Counted from the stretch's first letter, positions 42,406 to 52,604 are shown. The stretch: 58,388 bases of DNA from Methanomassiliicoccales archaeon RumEn M2 (GCA_001421175.1 LJKL01000001.1:1-58388), one strand, 5' to 3'. Made by a program: numbers and translations. Notes: generated by a model from the letters alone, not told the origin.

Positions 42406-43935
42406 TTAACCCCTGTGAAGGCAAAGATTTAACATTATGTTACGGCCGAAGGCATTCCTGAACTCGTCTTTCATCTCATTCAGGCGCCACATCACCATGT
42501 CGATATCCTCTTTGGAACATATTTTCATCTCCACATTGATCCCGTCATCAGTGAAGGACAGGCTCTTTACGGGGCAGGTCCTGCTTCGGTCCATGACGTC
42601 CGCATACCTGAGTATCACCGTGGACATCATCATGCTCCTCAGATCATCTTTGCTGAATATCGAGAACATACCGTTCGTGGGCAACGGCATCTTCTTGTAA
42701 TGGAATCTGGCCATCAGAGCTATCGAATCTATGTCCTCTATGGCCAGCCCGGGAAGCCCCGTGCTCTTGATCAGCATGTATGAGTATATACGGTGCTTTG
42801 AGAATCCGAACAGCTCTCCTATGTCATGAAGTATGGAGGCGTATCTCAAACGGTCCCGCCATCTCTCATCCATATTGTGTACGCCGGCCTCCCTGAGGCC
42901 GTCGAATATCGCCATAGCGTTCTCGGTCACGCAGTCCGTATGAACCTTGTCGTATCCGCACCTCTTGGCAAGAGCCAGCACAGAGGATTCCTTCTCATCG
43001 ATGTCGCCCATGCCGTGCTCCATGAGATAATCCACATACATCCCCTCCTTGAGGCCGAGATCGGATATCTCTATGCGCTCGATGCCGAAAATCGCCATCA
43101 GCTCCTCGGCTATCGCGCCCCCGGGCGTTATTATGTCTATTCTGTTGGGGGAAAGGCCTGGAAAACTCATCTTCGCCTCCGCATCGGTCTTCCTGAGATC
43201 CTCCATCAGGGATCTCAGTTCTGCAAGGGTGAAGTACAGATTGTTATTATCGCCTCTCCTGGCAGCGCACATATCCGCAAGCGCCATCATGGTGCCGGAA
43301 GAGCCGACGGCCCTCTCGAAGCCTATGTCCTTGACGGCTTTCGCGGATCTGTAGGAATGAAGGAGCACTTCCCTCTGATAGCTTCCATACTCGCTTTCCG
43401 ATATGGGGCCGCTCTGCTCGAAGGGGAAGGAGTACGCATATCTGACGGATCCCATTCTCAGACTGTCCAGGTACAATATCTCCCTGCCCTGGCTGATGGA
43501 GACCTCCGTGCTTCCGCCGCCTATGTCTATGAATATGGTCCTTTTATCAACGCCCTTTCCTCCGGTGACCCCCAGATTTATCAGCCTGGCTTCCTCCTCC
43601 CCCGATATGACGTTTATCTGATGATCATCGCCCCTTATGGCCTTGAGAAGCTCCGACCTGTTAGGGGCCTCCCTGGCGGCGCAGGTGGCGAATGAGATTA
43701 TCTCTTCGGCACCCAGATTCTTTGCTATATGCACGAAGCTCCTGGTCACCAATCGGCATTTCTCTATGGTGGCACGATCTATCCTGCCGTCCTTGTAGAG
43801 GCTCTGACCCAGCCTGACCATCTCCTTGTCATGGAATATGGGCATGCCGGTGGTACCGGGGAAGAATTTGATCACCAGGAGGTGTATGGAATTGGACCCT
43901 ATATCGATGAAGGCTACGGTCTTATCCTTTCCCAT
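42406..43935 (-). CDS. ppx: exopolyphosphatase/GppA phosphatase with HD domain
   Basis: A 509-residue Ppx/GppA enzyme that removes terminal phosphate from polyphosphate or converts pppGpp. ASKHA-fold motifs: DIGSNSIHLLVI near residue 10 and IDIGGGSTEVSIS near residue 140, plus SSGTMMALADM. The C-terminal half has an HD-type domain (YASILHDIGELFG), usual in full-length GppA/Ppx. The start overlaps the ppk stop by 14 nt, so synthesis and breakdown enzymes for polyphosphate are cotranscribed. Confidence 0.92.
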   Translation of the reverse strand: MGKDKTVAFIDIGSNSIHLLVIKFFPGTTGMPIFHDKEMVRLGQSLYKDGRIDRATIEKCRLVTRSFVHIAKNLGAEEIISFATCAAREAPNRSELLKAIRGDDHQINVISGEEEARLINLGVTGGKGVDKRTIFIDIGGGSTEVSISQGREILYLDSLRMGSVRYAYSFPFEQSGPISESEYGSYQREVLLHSYRSAKAVKDIGFERAVGSSGTMMALADMCAARRGDNNNLYFTLAELRSLMEDLRKTDAEAKMSFPGLSPNRIDIITPGGAIAEELMAIFGIERIEISDLGLKEGMYVDYLMEHGMGDIDEKESSVLALAKRCGYDKVHTDCVTENAMAIFDGLREAGVHNMDERWRDRLRYASILHDIGELFGFSKHRIYSYMLIKSTGLPGLAIEDIDSIALMARFHYKKMPLPTNGMFSIFSKDDLRSMMMSTVILRYADVMDRSRTCPVKSLSFTDDGINVEMKICSKEDIDMVMWRLNEMKDEFRNAFGRNIMLNLCLHRG

Positions 43936-45994
43936 GCCAGGACCCTCTGTTCTCTATGAACCATCTCTGAGACCTGAATCTCTTGCCCTTGACCTTGACC
44001 CTCACATATGAGCCGTCCGGCATCAGCTCCCTTGCTTTCACATTGTCCGCCAGGTGGTTCTTCAGAAGCTTATCCCTTATCTCGATGAGCATTCCCTTGT
44101 CCAATATGGGAAACAGCGCTTCCACCCTTGCGATCAGATTGCGCGGCATCAGATCCGAGGACCCAAGATACATCTCAGGATCGCCCCCGTTATCGAAATA
44201 ATATATGCGGGAGTGTTCCAGGAACCGGTCCACGATGCTTATCAGCCGTATGTTCTCTGATATCCCTTTGATCCCGGGCCTCAGACAGCACAGACCCCTT
44301 ATGTTGAGGTCTATCTTGACCCCTGCCATGGATGCCCTGTAAAGGGAGGATATGATATCCTGATCCACGAGTCCGTTGGCCTTCATCGCGATGTAGCCGC
44401 TGCCGCCCTTCTTCTTGTGCTCTATCTCCCGGTCTATCTTCTCTATGAGACGATTCTTGAGGGACATCGGCGCCACGAGAAGGTGCTTGTAATCCCTGGG
44501 GCCGTAATAGCCTGTAAGAGCATTGAAAAGCTCGCCCACATCCTCCCCTATCTCGCGATTCGCAGTGAGCAGTGATGTATCGCAGTACTGCTTCGCCGTG
44601 CTCACATTGTAGTTCCCGGAGCTCATATGGGTGTATCTGATGAGGCTCCCCCCTTCCAGCCTTACGATCTGCAGTATCTTGCAATGCACCTTGAGGTCTA
44701 TGGGCCCGAAGACAACGTGGACACCTATCTTCTCAAGGTCCTTGGCCCATTTTATATTCCTGTTCTCATCGAACTTCGCCCTGAGCTCCATGAGGACGGA
44801 GACGGTCTTCCCGTTCTCTCTGGCTCTTTTGAGAGCATTGATTATGGACGAATCGTTGCCGATCCTGTAGAGGCATATCTTTATGCTCTGTACCTTCGGA
44901 TCCTCCGCCGCTTCCTTGACCAGTCTCACCACGGTGGCGAAGGATTCATAAGGGTGGAACAAGAGCCAGTCTCTCTCTTTTATGGAATCGAAGATGTTGT
45001 AATCCTCGGTAAGCTCCGCCGGGGTGTAAGGTACGAAGGGCTCCTCATGAAGCCTCGGTACGTTCAGATTGGCTATCTGCCAGAGATCCGAGAGGGCTAT
45101 CGCGTTCCTGGCAGTATGTATCTGGCTCGGAGACAGGGACAGGTTCTTTCCGAATAAGCTCACCAGGGCCTTTGGCGTGGTCCCGCCAACAGTCATCCTC
45201 ACAGGGAACCCCGTGTCCCTGTCGTCAAGACTCTCCTCTACGGCCTCAATGAGGTCGCAGGCCTCGTCTATCGTGACCTTGACGTCAGCATTCCTCGTGA
45301 CCCTGAATGTGTGCGTGCTCCTCACCTTGAAACCGGGGAACAGCAGGTTGACGGAGTCCTTCACCAGATCCTCCAGGAAGATGAAATCCATGCCCGGGCC
45401 GTCGGAAGGCACCTCCACGAAACGCTCTATTATCCCTACGGGTATCTTCACCCTCGCGTAGTTCAGCTCCCCGTTCCTCTCCATCTCCACTGCAAGATTC
45501 AGCGAGTTGTTCGATATGAACGGGAAGGGATGTGAGACATCAAGTGCCAGAGGAGTCAGGAGAGGATGTACCCTCTCTTTGTAGAACCCGGATGCCCACT
45601 TCCTCTGTTCGGGGGTCAGCTCCTTCATGTCCTTTATCCGGATGCCCTCTGCATACAATTCCTTCCTTATGCGCTTCCAGCATGACTCATAATTCTTAGT
45701 GAGATCTCCGACGACCCTCAGTACCTTGTTCAAAACTGTGGACGGGTCGGTCTGATCGGGACCCAGGATGGCCGCCGCGGAGTTGGACTGCATCAGCAGC
45801 CCGTATATGCGTATCATGAAGAACTCGTCCATATTGCTGTGGCATATGGCGAGGAACTTCACCCGTTCAAGCAAAGGGACCGATCTGTCCTCGGCCTCCT
45901 CCAGGCACCTCTTGTTGAACTCCAACCAGGACAATTCTCTGTTAATGTAGAGTGAGGGATCGCTGAGATTCGGTTCGGTGATTTTATCTCCCAT
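43922..45994 (-). CDS. ppk1: polyphosphate kinase (PPK1)
   Basis: A 690-residue polyphosphate kinase 1. Motifs: NRELSWLEFNKRCLEEA at the N-terminus, HPFPFISNNSLNLAV, LLFHPYESFATVV, HCKILQI with the catalytic His of the PLD-like domain, YTHMSSGNYN and a second His-containing region near the C-terminus (SRIYYFDNGGD). It makes polyphosphate from ATP. Start ATG 45994 (MGDKITEPNLSD) preferred over the upstream open extension because it begins the conserved part and has GGGA/GGAG upstream. Located 33 nt after the hisD stop, and it overlaps ppx. Confidence 0.95.
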   Translation of the reverse strand: MGDKITEPNLSDPSLYINRELSWLEFNKRCLEEAEDRSVPLLERVKFLAICHSNMDEFFMIRIYGLLMQSNSAAAILGPDQTDPSTVLNKVLRVVGDLTKNYESCWKRIRKELYAEGIRIKDMKELTPEQRKWASGFYKERVHPLLTPLALDVSHPFPFISNNSLNLAVEMERNGELNYARVKIPVGIIERFVEVPSDGPGMDFIFLEDLVKDSVNLLFPGFKVRSTHTFRVTRNADVKVTIDEACDLIEAVEESLDDRDTGFPVRMTVGGTTPKALVSLFGKNLSLSPSQIHTARNAIALSDLWQIANLNVPRLHEEPFVPYTPAELTEDYNIFDSIKERDWLLFHPYESFATVVRLVKEAAEDPKVQSIKICLYRIGNDSSIINALKRARENGKTVSVLMELRAKFDENRNIKWAKDLEKIGVHVVFGPIDLKVHCKILQIVRLEGGSLIRYTHMSSGNYNVSTAKQYCDTSLLTANREIGEDVGELFNALTGYYGPRDYKHLLVAPMSLKNRLIEKIDREIEHKKKGGSGYIAMKANGLVDQDIISSLYRASMAGVKIDLNIRGLCCLRPGIKGISENIRLISIVDRFLEHSRIYYFDNGGDPEMYLGSSDLMPRNLIARVEALFPILDKGMLIEIRDKLLKNHLADNVKARELMPDGSYVRVKVKGKRFRSQRWFIENRGSWHGKG

Positions 45995-46026
45995 CAGACA
46001 TCCCACTCCGCAATAGATAACTGTGA

Positions 46027-47277
46027 TCAATCATCCAGGCGAACGGATGCGGATCTTCCGTGAGCCGTCAGACCTTCTGCCGAGGCTATCGCATCTATCG
46101 TATCCGACAGCTCCTCAAGGCCTTCCCTGGTCAGCATCTGAACGGTCGACGTCTTCATGAAGTGCGCCACATTGAGCCCGGAACATGTCTTCGCATGCCC
46201 CGCAGTGGGAAGAACATGATTAGTGCCAGAAGCGTAATCGCCTGCCGCGACCGGTGTGTACGGGCCTATGAATATCGAACCTGCATTCCTTACCATGGAC
46301 AGCACCGAGAAGGCGTCGGCCGTCTGTATCGACAGGTGCTCGGGAGCCATCTCGTTCATTATGGCCGCCGCATGCTCTATGGTATCCGCGATTATGTAAC
46401 CGGAGTTCTTCATCGCCTCCGTTATGATCTTCCTCCTGTCCGATTTCTTGACCGCTGCCTCTATCTCCTTGCCCACTGCCTCGGCCAACCCCGGGCTGTT
46501 GGTCACCAGCACCGCTGCCGACGAGGGGTCGTGCTCAGCCTGGGCTATGATGTCGGCGGCCACGAATCTGGGGTCCGCCGTCCCGTCAGCGATTATGCCT
46601 ATCTCGCTGGGTCCTGCAGGGAAATCGATTTCCACGACATTCCTGAGAAGGGTCTTGGCAGCTGTCACGTAAACATTCCCGGGACCCACGATCTTTTGCA
46701 CAGGCTCTATGCTCTCGGTCCCCAGGGCCATGGCCGCAACGGCCTGGGTGCCCCCCAGTTTGTATATCTCGTCAGCCCCGGCGATGTCCATGGCCACTAG
46801 AGTTAAGGGACTGACCGGAGGGGGTGTGCAGCATATCACCTCGTCAACGCCAGCCACCTTGGCTGGTATAACGCACATCAGTGCGGTGGAAGGGTAAGAG
46901 GCTCTTCCGCCTGGCACATAGCAACCCACTCTTTCCAGCGGAACACTTTTCACTCCCAGCGTAACTCCCGGTGAGACCTCTGTCAGCCAAAGGTCCCTGG
47001 GTCTCTGCATCATGTGGAAGTCCTCTATGCTGGCGGCGGCATTCTCCAGTTCCTCCACCAATTCAGGGGAGACCCTGTCGTACGCCTCGTCTATCTCGTC
47101 CCGGGTTACCCTGAAGGACTTCAGATCCGCCTTGTCGAACTTGGCTGTCAGCTCCCGGAGGGCTTTGTCGCCTCCTTTCCTGACCTGGTCTATTATCTCC
47201 AGAACGCTCTCCGAAACGTCATCGGTCTTCGAAACGCGATTCTTCTGCCAGAATCCTTCGTCCATCTGCTGCCACAT
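46027..47277 (-). CDS. hisD: histidinol dehydrogenase
   Basis: A 416-residue HisD, the last enzyme of histidine biosynthesis (two-step NAD-dependent oxidation of histidinol to histidine). Blocks: VPLERVGCYVPGGRASYPSTALM, KIVGPGNVYVTAAK, DFPAGPSEIGIIAD, AQAEHDPSSAAVLVT, NEMAPEHLSIQT, GDYASGTNHVLPTAG and MTREGLEELSDTI. Zinc-binding Gln, His, Asp and His positions appear intact. No other his genes are in the window. It heads a transcription unit with ppk and ppx. Confidence 0.95.
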   Translation of the reverse strand: MWQQMDEGFWQKNRVSKTDDVSESVLEIIDQVRKGGDKALRELTAKFDKADLKSFRVTRDEIDEAYDRVSPELVEELENAAASIEDFHMMQRPRDLWLTEVSPGVTLGVKSVPLERVGCYVPGGRASYPSTALMCVIPAKVAGVDEVICCTPPPVSPLTLVAMDIAGADEIYKLGGTQAVAAMALGTESIEPVQKIVGPGNVYVTAAKTLLRNVVEIDFPAGPSEIGIIADGTADPRFVAADIIAQAEHDPSSAAVLVTNSPGLAEAVGKEIEAAVKKSDRRKIITEAMKNSGYIIADTIEHAAAIMNEMAPEHLSIQTADAFSVLSMVRNAGSIFIGPYTPVAAGDYASGTNHVLPTAGHAKTCSGLNVAHFMKTSTVQMLTREGLEELSDTIDAIASAEGLTAHGRSASVRLDD

Positions 47278-47332
47278 ACTGCTTCGATGGCGTAACTATG
47301 ATTTAAGCATTCCATCAGGACGCGGGCGCGGT

Positions 47333-47344
47333 CGATATTATATA
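47333..47344 (+). promoter_or_regulatory. TATA-like box upstream of the small exported protein and trk genes
   Basis: GATATTATATAG lies about 37 nt upstream of ATG 47376, implying a short leader. Located in the divergent gap with hisD. Confidence 0.35.
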
Positions 47345-47375
47345 GAGACGAGGCAATCGGAGAATAAGGGATAGC

Positions 47376-47720
47376 ATGAAGCGCGTGGCATTGTCTTTCT
47401 CGGCGGCCGCCTCGGTCTTGAGCGTTCTCTTCGTCGGGACACCGGCAGTAGCATTCACCGGATCCGGGTATTCTTTTCCAAACTACTCGATCACGGACTT
47501 CCTGAACGATGCTGTTTCCGTATTCTCAGAGCTCGCCGGCCTGAGGCCCGAGACCTGGACCGGCTTCGGGAAGTTCCTTCTGGAGAGCACTTTCATAGGC
47601 GGCGCGCCTTTCACCTCTATATCCAACATATACTTCATCATCTGTATCGCATTCATACTGATCTCAGTCTTGGCTGCGATAATTTCCGCGAAGGTATACG
47701 CCAAGAAAGAGGGGTCTTGA
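47376..47720 (+). CDS. small exported/membrane protein, unknown function
   Basis: A 114-residue protein with a signal-like N-terminus (MKRVALSFSAAASVLSVLFV, with a possible cleavage after AVA). A mixed extracytoplasmic stretch of about 60 residues rich in Phe, Gly, Ser and Thr follows, then a single strong membrane helix near residues 84-106 (IYFIICIAFILISVLAAIISA) and a short basic tail. No family recognised. It lies 16 nt upstream of trkA in the same direction, so it may be an accessory protein of the potassium transporter; this is inference. Confidence 0.55.
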   Translation: MKRVALSFSAAASVLSVLFVGTPAVAFTGSGYSFPNYSITDFLNDAVSVFSELAGLRPETWTGFGKFLLESTFIGGAPFTSISNIYFIICIAFILISVLAAIISAKVYAKKEGS

Positions 47721-47736
47721 GCGTTTCGGTGATCCG

Positions 47737-49078
47737 ATGAATATTATAATCGTGGGCGCTGGGAGAGTCGGCTATACGGCAGCAGAGGTATTGAGCCAGG
47801 TACATAATCTGCTGCTCATAGAGAGCGATATTGACAAGGCGGAGACGTCCAAGAACCTTCTCAATGTCTCGGTTCTCAACGACGACGGCACCAATCCGGC
47901 CGTGATAAGAGACGCGATAAACCGCAATCAGGCAGACGTCATAATATCCACCACGATACAGGACGAGGACAACCTTTTCATATGCATGATGGCGAAGAGG
48001 ATAAAACCCGAGATAAGAACCATCGCCCGGGTCAGGAATCCGGATTATTTCATCCCCACGAGCAAGGACGCTGTGGAGCAGATAATATCCCCTGAGCTGA
48101 TCGCTGCTCAAAAGATAGCCACTCTGGCTCTGTTAGAGAACGCGGTGGATTACGAGACTCTGGAAGCTTTCAATATGGGTCTTGCCACATTCGTCGTCAG
48201 CAAAGAGAACGAGAAGATAATCGGCAGTGTGGTCATAAGCCTGGGGATCCCTGAGGATGTCAATGTGGTCGCCATATATCGCGGCGACGAGGTGATAACG
48301 GAAACGGAGACCCTGGAACTGCACCTGGGAGACAGGATAAGCGTTCTCGGAAGCCCCGAAGGGCTCTCAAGATTCAATCAGATGATGGGGATCCCTTCCG
48401 AGGCCAATGAGTTCATAATACTGGGCGGGGGAGTTACCGGATCCAACGCCGCAGAGATACTGGAATCCAAGAAGAGGTATGTCAAGCTCATAGAGCCGGA
48501 CGTGGAGCTCTGCCGCAAGCTGGCGAGGAAATTCAGCAACGTCATAGTGGTCAACGGGAACATAGTCGATCCCCATGTGCTGCAGACAGAGAACGTGGGA
48601 AGGGCCGACGTTGTCATAGCCATCTCGGACACGGACGAGACGAATCTTCTGGCCAGCCTCATGGCGATGAAGCTGGGCGCACCTAAGATAATAGCGAAAT
48701 ACTCCATGGTGGAGTACGAGGACATATTCGATTTCACGGGCATACAGACGATGATCGGTTACCACCGTATAGTCGCCAATGAGATAACGAAGACCCTGGT
48801 ATCCGACGAGACATCGCTTTTGCAGATGAAAAGGGAGGGTGAGACCTTCTTCAGTGTGAGGGTGAGCCCCAAATCCAGACTGGTGGACGAGCGCTTCGGG
48901 GATATAAGCTTCCCCCCGGGGAGCGAAGCCCACATGCATAATCAGGGACGGCATGGTGATATATCCGCGCATGGACACAGTGTTCAAGAGCGGCGACAAG
49001 GTGCTTATGTTCACATACAAAGTGGACATGCAGAAGCTGAACAGGCTGTTCGGCATGAAGATCGATATAAACGTCTGA
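47737..49078 (+). CDS. trkA: TrkA, potassium-uptake regulatory NAD-binding subunit, frameshifted
   Basis: A regulator of about 446 aa with two RCK repeats. Nucleotide fold 1: MNIIIVGAGRVGYTAAEVL, followed by the first TrkA-C domain (LGIPEDVNVVAIYRGDEVI). Nucleotide fold 2: EFIILGGGVTGSNAAEIL, then a second TrkA-C domain. The frame breaks at the C6G4 run 48912-48921; one base fewer gives SFPPGAKPTCIIRDGMVIYPRMDTVFK and leads to TGA 49076-49078 (DINV), the normal RCK-C end. Without the correction the frame runs on as a low-quality arginine-rich tail overlapping trkH. trkH begins 9 nt downstream. Confidence 0.88.
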
Positions 49079-49087
49079 GGGCCAAGA

Positions 49088-50611
49088 ATGGAGAAGACAG
49101 TATTCAGATACAAGAAGGAAAAGCGTCTCAGGTACGAGCACGCGTCCCTCTACACTCTGGGTATAATCCTGCTCGGCCTCTCCCTGGTCATGATCCCCTC
49201 CCTGGTCTGGACGATATACGACGGGGATCCGTACGAGGTCTTCCTGTGGCCTGCGGTGTTCGCATTCGTCAGCGGTCTCGTGCTTGTTTCCCTTGTGAGG
49301 ATGCCCGACCACGTGAACCCGCTTACGGGTCTGTTCATGCTGGGCATGGTCTGGTTCGTCACGATAACTTTCGGTGCGATACCTTTCATCCTCGCTGGAA
49401 TGGCTCCGGTGGATGCGATATTCGAATCCTGCAGCGGTTTCACAACGACCGGAGCGACCATCATGACCGACATAGAATCCTGGCCCAACGGGATATTGCT
49501 ATGGAGGTCGATGACCCAGTGGGTCGGAGGAATAGCCATCATCATAATCTTCCTCCTCCTGATGCCGATGGTGGGATTCGGGAGCAGGAACATACTTGAG
49601 AATGAGATGACAGGTTCCGGGAGCGGGAATTTCTCCACCCGCATGAAGGATGCCGCGAAGCAGTTCGCCATAGTCTACATCGGCCTGAGCGCGATAATGG
49701 CCATACTCCTCACTTTCATGGGCATAGATCTGCTGTCGACCCTGTGCATGACATTCTCCTCCATTTCCACCGGAGGATTCCTGAACACCGCGGACAGCAT
49801 GGCGGGAGAGATCTGGTACGTCAAATGGGTGGTCATACTCTTCATGTTCCTTGGGGGTGTGAACTTCTATCTGCACTTCCGTGCGATAAACAACAGGGAC
49901 ATCACGGTCTATTTCCGCAACAAGGAATTCACTTACATGCTGGCCTGGTTCTTCTTCGTCAGTGTGGTCGCTTATGCTCTCATAAGCCGCACCAACATAA
50001 TGGGGGAGGGCCCGGTGGAGGAGTTCTATCACATCACGGATATGGTGCTGATGGTCGTCTCCGCCGGAACATCGACCGGTTTCGTGGGGGATCTGACGCT
50101 CAGCGCGTGGCCTCTGTCTGCCATCATGCTCCTGTTCCTGATCTCCTTCGTGGGCGCATCATCCGGATCTACGGCGGGAGGTGTGAAGATATCGCGCATC
50201 GTGATATCCCTCAAATACCTCTGGAACGGAGTCAAGCAGATGATCTATCCCCGCGGCGTTTTCGACGTGAAGATAGAGAGACAGAGCCTGGACGACAGCG
50301 TTGTATCCTCGGCAGTGGTCATATTCCTGCTCTTCATGATGAGCGTGGTATTCGGTTCGGCAGTATTGGTGGCAACGGGACTTCCGTTCCTGGATTCTGT
50401 ATACACTTCGATATCCGCCCTTTGCAACACGGGCCTCGGAATAGGCGCCTTCGCCGAATCCTACGGCGAAGCGAGCGATTTCGTGAAGGTGTTCATTACT
50501 ATACTGATGTGGGTAGGCCGTTTGGAGATAACCGCAGCACTGGCTCTTCTGACCCCCTCATTCTGGAAGGAGTTCCTCATCGGCACGAGGAAGAGGATAT
50601 CCAAGCTCTAG
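49088..50611 (+). CDS. trkH: TrkH/KtrB potassium uptake protein
   Basis: A 507-residue K+ channel-like transporter with four membrane-pore-membrane repeats. Selectivity-filter-type segments appear in order: CSGFTTTGATIM, SSISTGGFLNTAD, VSAGTSTGFVGDL and SALCNTGLGIGAF, each with the conserved Gly. The N-terminal 20 residues are basic and cytoplasmic. It pairs with trkA. Its 3' end overlaps the convergent TPR gene by 4 nt. Confidence 0.94.
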   Translation: MEKTVFRYKKEKRLRYEHASLYTLGIILLGLSLVMIPSLVWTIYDGDPYEVFLWPAVFAFVSGLVLVSLVRMPDHVNPLTGLFMLGMVWFVTITFGAIPFILAGMAPVDAIFESCSGFTTTGATIMTDIESWPNGILLWRSMTQWVGGIAIIIIFLLLMPMVGFGSRNILENEMTGSGSGNFSTRMKDAAKQFAIVYIGLSAIMAILLTFMGIDLLSTLCMTFSSISTGGFLNTADSMAGEIWYVKWVVILFMFLGGVNFYLHFRAINNRDITVYFRNKEFTYMLAWFFFVSVVAYALISRTNIMGEGPVEEFYHITDMVLMVVSAGTSTGFVGDLTLSAWPLSAIMLLFLISFVGASSGSTAGGVKISRIVISLKYLWNGVKQMIYPRGVFDVKIERQSLDDSVVSSAVVIFLLFMMSVVFGSAVLVATGLPFLDSVYTSISALCNTGLGIGAFAESYGEASDFVKVFITILMWVGRLEITAALALLTPSFWKEFLIGTRKRISKL

Positions 50612-51444
50612 GATATGGAGTTGCAGGCATCCAGTATGCGTATGGCCGCCGGATGCCCCGGGGATTTATGATTTATGGTGCCGGCGAACAGCTTCGCATG
50701 AACCACGTCCCCCTTCTCGACCAGGCACATGGCCATGGTCTCCAGGGCCCCTATGTGGAGAGGGTCAGCCTTCAGGGCCCTGTTGCCGTAGTTCACCGCG
50801 GCCGGCAGCTTGCCTTCCAATCTCATAACGTAGGCCATTACCGCCAGGGAATCCACGTTCCTCTTGTCTTCCTTCATCCTCGACTTGGCGAATCTGACGG
50901 CCTCCTTCTCCCTGCCTGCGGATATCAGGGAAGAGCAATATGATATCGTGGCGTCATAAGAGTCGTCTTCCTTTGCCAAAGCGGAGGACTCGGAAACGGC
51001 CTCCTCATAACGTCCGAGTGCGCAAAGGGCCTCCGACCTGAGCACCCGGGAATCCCTCGTTCCCGACCCCGACAGGGCGGCAAGAGCTTCCTCGTGCCTG
51101 CCGGACATGAACAGCATGCGCCCGTATTGCTCGGGGCGTTCCTTCGCCATGCCCATTCTGTCCATGCCCTCCCTGGCCTCCTCGGGCATCCCGAGCATCC
51201 CTATTGCGAAAAGAATCTCGAAACGCTCGGTCTCGTCCTTGGGAAGATCTGCAAGGATGTCAGAGAGGACCTCTTCGGTCTCCCTGTCATCGCCAATTAC
51301 CTTCATAATGCTGGCACATCTTATGCCTATGGAAGCTTCTCCTCTGTGCGCGTCCGCCAGCGAACGCGTTCTCATCTTAGCCGAATCATAATCTCCTTTC
51401 TTGATCAGTTCGGTTATCCGGGAGAATTCCTCTTCCGCTTCCAT
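50608..51444 (-). CDS. TPR repeat protein
   Basis: A 278-residue helical repeat protein with several TPR-like units (EQYGRMLFMSGRHEEALAALSG; EALCALGRYEEAVSESSAL; ISYCSSLISAGREKEAVRFAKSRM; GNRALKADPLHIGALETMAM). No enzymatic domain, no signal peptide. Divergent from the AAA/DUF4435 defence-like pair, with about 115 bp between the start codons, so it is unlikely to be part of that module. A TTTATCC-like element about 27 nt upstream of ATG 51444 could be its TATA box. Confidence 0.65.
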   Translation of the reverse strand: MEAEEEFSRITELIKKGDYDSAKMRTRSLADAHRGEASIGIRCASIMKVIGDDRETEEVLSDILADLPKDETERFEILFAIGMLGMPEEAREGMDRMGMAKERPEQYGRMLFMSGRHEEALAALSGSGTRDSRVLRSEALCALGRYEEAVSESSALAKEDDSYDATISYCSSLISAGREKEAVRFAKSRMKEDKRNVDSLAVMAYVMRLEGKLPAAVNYGNRALKADPLHIGALETMAMCLVEKGDVVHAKLFAGTINHKSPGHPAAIRILDACNSIS

Positions 51445-51524
51445 GGTGACGGCAGAGAACCAATGCGGATAAAACCTTTATGCGACGTTGTGGCGGCAGC
51501 CGGTCCGAACGCACGGGGACCGCA

Positions 51525-51534
51525 TCCTAAATAA
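51525..51534 (+). promoter_or_regulatory. TATA-like box of the AAA/DUF4435 pair
   Basis: CCTAAATAAC lies about 30 nt upstream of ATG 51561, consistent with a leaderless start and with the choice of 51561 over the upstream in-frame codon at 51537. Confidence 0.35.
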
Positions 51535-51560
51535 CGGTGCACGACTATCACCGCCCACGC

Positions 51561-52604
51561 ATGAAGATAAAGACGTTCACCGTTTATGGCCTGTTCCGGA
51601 CGCATGACTGCCAGTTGAACCTCTCCGACTCAGGTCTCACTTATGTTCATGCCGTCAATGCGACAGGGAAGAGCACCATCCTGCGCCTGATGTATTCCAT
51701 ACTCACGGGCGACGAGCATACCATCAGAGGCGTACCCTTCGACCGGGCCGATCTGACCTTCTCCGATGATACCAACCTGGTTGTGGAGAACGAAGAGGAC
51801 GAGCTCCGCATAACGGTGATACGCAACGAAGTGCCGACCTCCATCACCGTTGAGGATCTTGTCGACATGTTCGACGCGGTATACATGTCCCCTGAGAGAT
51901 CTACGGTGAGGAAGATGGACGGCAGGCTCGTACCTGCTCTGGAAGCCTATGCCAATGAGCTGCACGACGAGATCATGTTCGCCAAGGAGCATAAGGACCT
52001 GTCCGAGATCACCTGCGAAGATGACGAGGACATGACCGATGAGGAGATAATATTCTGGTCCAAGGACCTTAAGGCCAAACTGGATTTCATCAACGAAGCG
52101 GGATTCTCAGTCGACATGCCCTCTGGCATGAGATTCCCTCCGACGCGCTATGACCTTGTGGACGAAAGGAAAGCGTACATGGGGCTGGCACGCTCCCTGG
52201 AGGAGTATGTGAAAAGGAACTATCTGCTGGCCGAGTCGATGATCGTGTACATGGACATAATAAACGGCCTTCTCACTGACAAGCACATCTACATCAAGGA
52301 TAATTCCCATATAGGCGTAGAGATGGACAGCGGAACCTCCCTAAGCCTATCCTATCTGTCCTCCGGAGAGAGGCAGATAATGATCATCTTCTACCGCCTC
52401 CTTTTCCACGCCGCCCCCGGCGCCATCGTTCTGCTTGATGAGCCGGAGGTTTCGCTGCACATATCGTGGCAGCAGAAGCTGGGCGGGATATTCCTTGACG
52501 TCTGCAGACTGAGGGACCTGCAGATCATAATAGCCACCCACTCACCTCAGATAATACACGACAGATGGGATCTGGCAACCGAACTGAGGGTTGACTTTGC
52601 GTGA
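51561..52604 (+). CDS. AAA/ABC-type ATPase, PARIS AriA-like
   Basis: A 347-residue ABC-class AAA ATPase. Walker A NATGKST at about residues 33-39, ABC signature YLSSGERQ near residue 265, Walker B IVLLDEPEVSLH near residue 290 and switch His IIATHSPQII. The insert between Walker A and signature is about 225 residues, charged and partly coiled. This is the AAA_15/AAA_21 architecture of OLD-family and PARIS AriA ATPases. The second gene of the pair starts inside its last codons (overlap about 14 nt), so the two proteins are translationally coupled. The start ATG 51561 is preferred. Confidence 0.8.
   Translation: MKIKTFTVYGLFRTHDCQLNLSDSGLTYVHAVNATGKSTILRLMYSILTGDEHTIRGVPFDRADLTFSDDTNLVVENEEDELRITVIRNEVPTSITVEDLVDMFDAVYMSPERSTVRKMDGRLVPALEAYANELHDEIMFAKEHKDLSEITCEDDEDMTDEEIIFWSKDLKAKLDFINEAGFSVDMPSGMRFPPTRYDLVDERKAYMGLARSLEEYVKRNYLLAESMIVYMDIINGLLTDKHIYIKDNSHIGVEMDSGTSLSLSYLSSGERQIMIIFYRLLFHAAPGAIVLLDEPEVSLHISWQQKLGGIFLDVCRLRDLQIIIATHSPQIIHDRWDLATELRVDFA

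Noticed and set aside
48900..49599. Long plus-strand frame continuing trkA into trkH as an extended fused protein
   Set aside because: The tail is an arginine/histidine-rich out-of-frame reading of trkH; the corrected trkA frame ends at 49078 with a normal RCK-C end.
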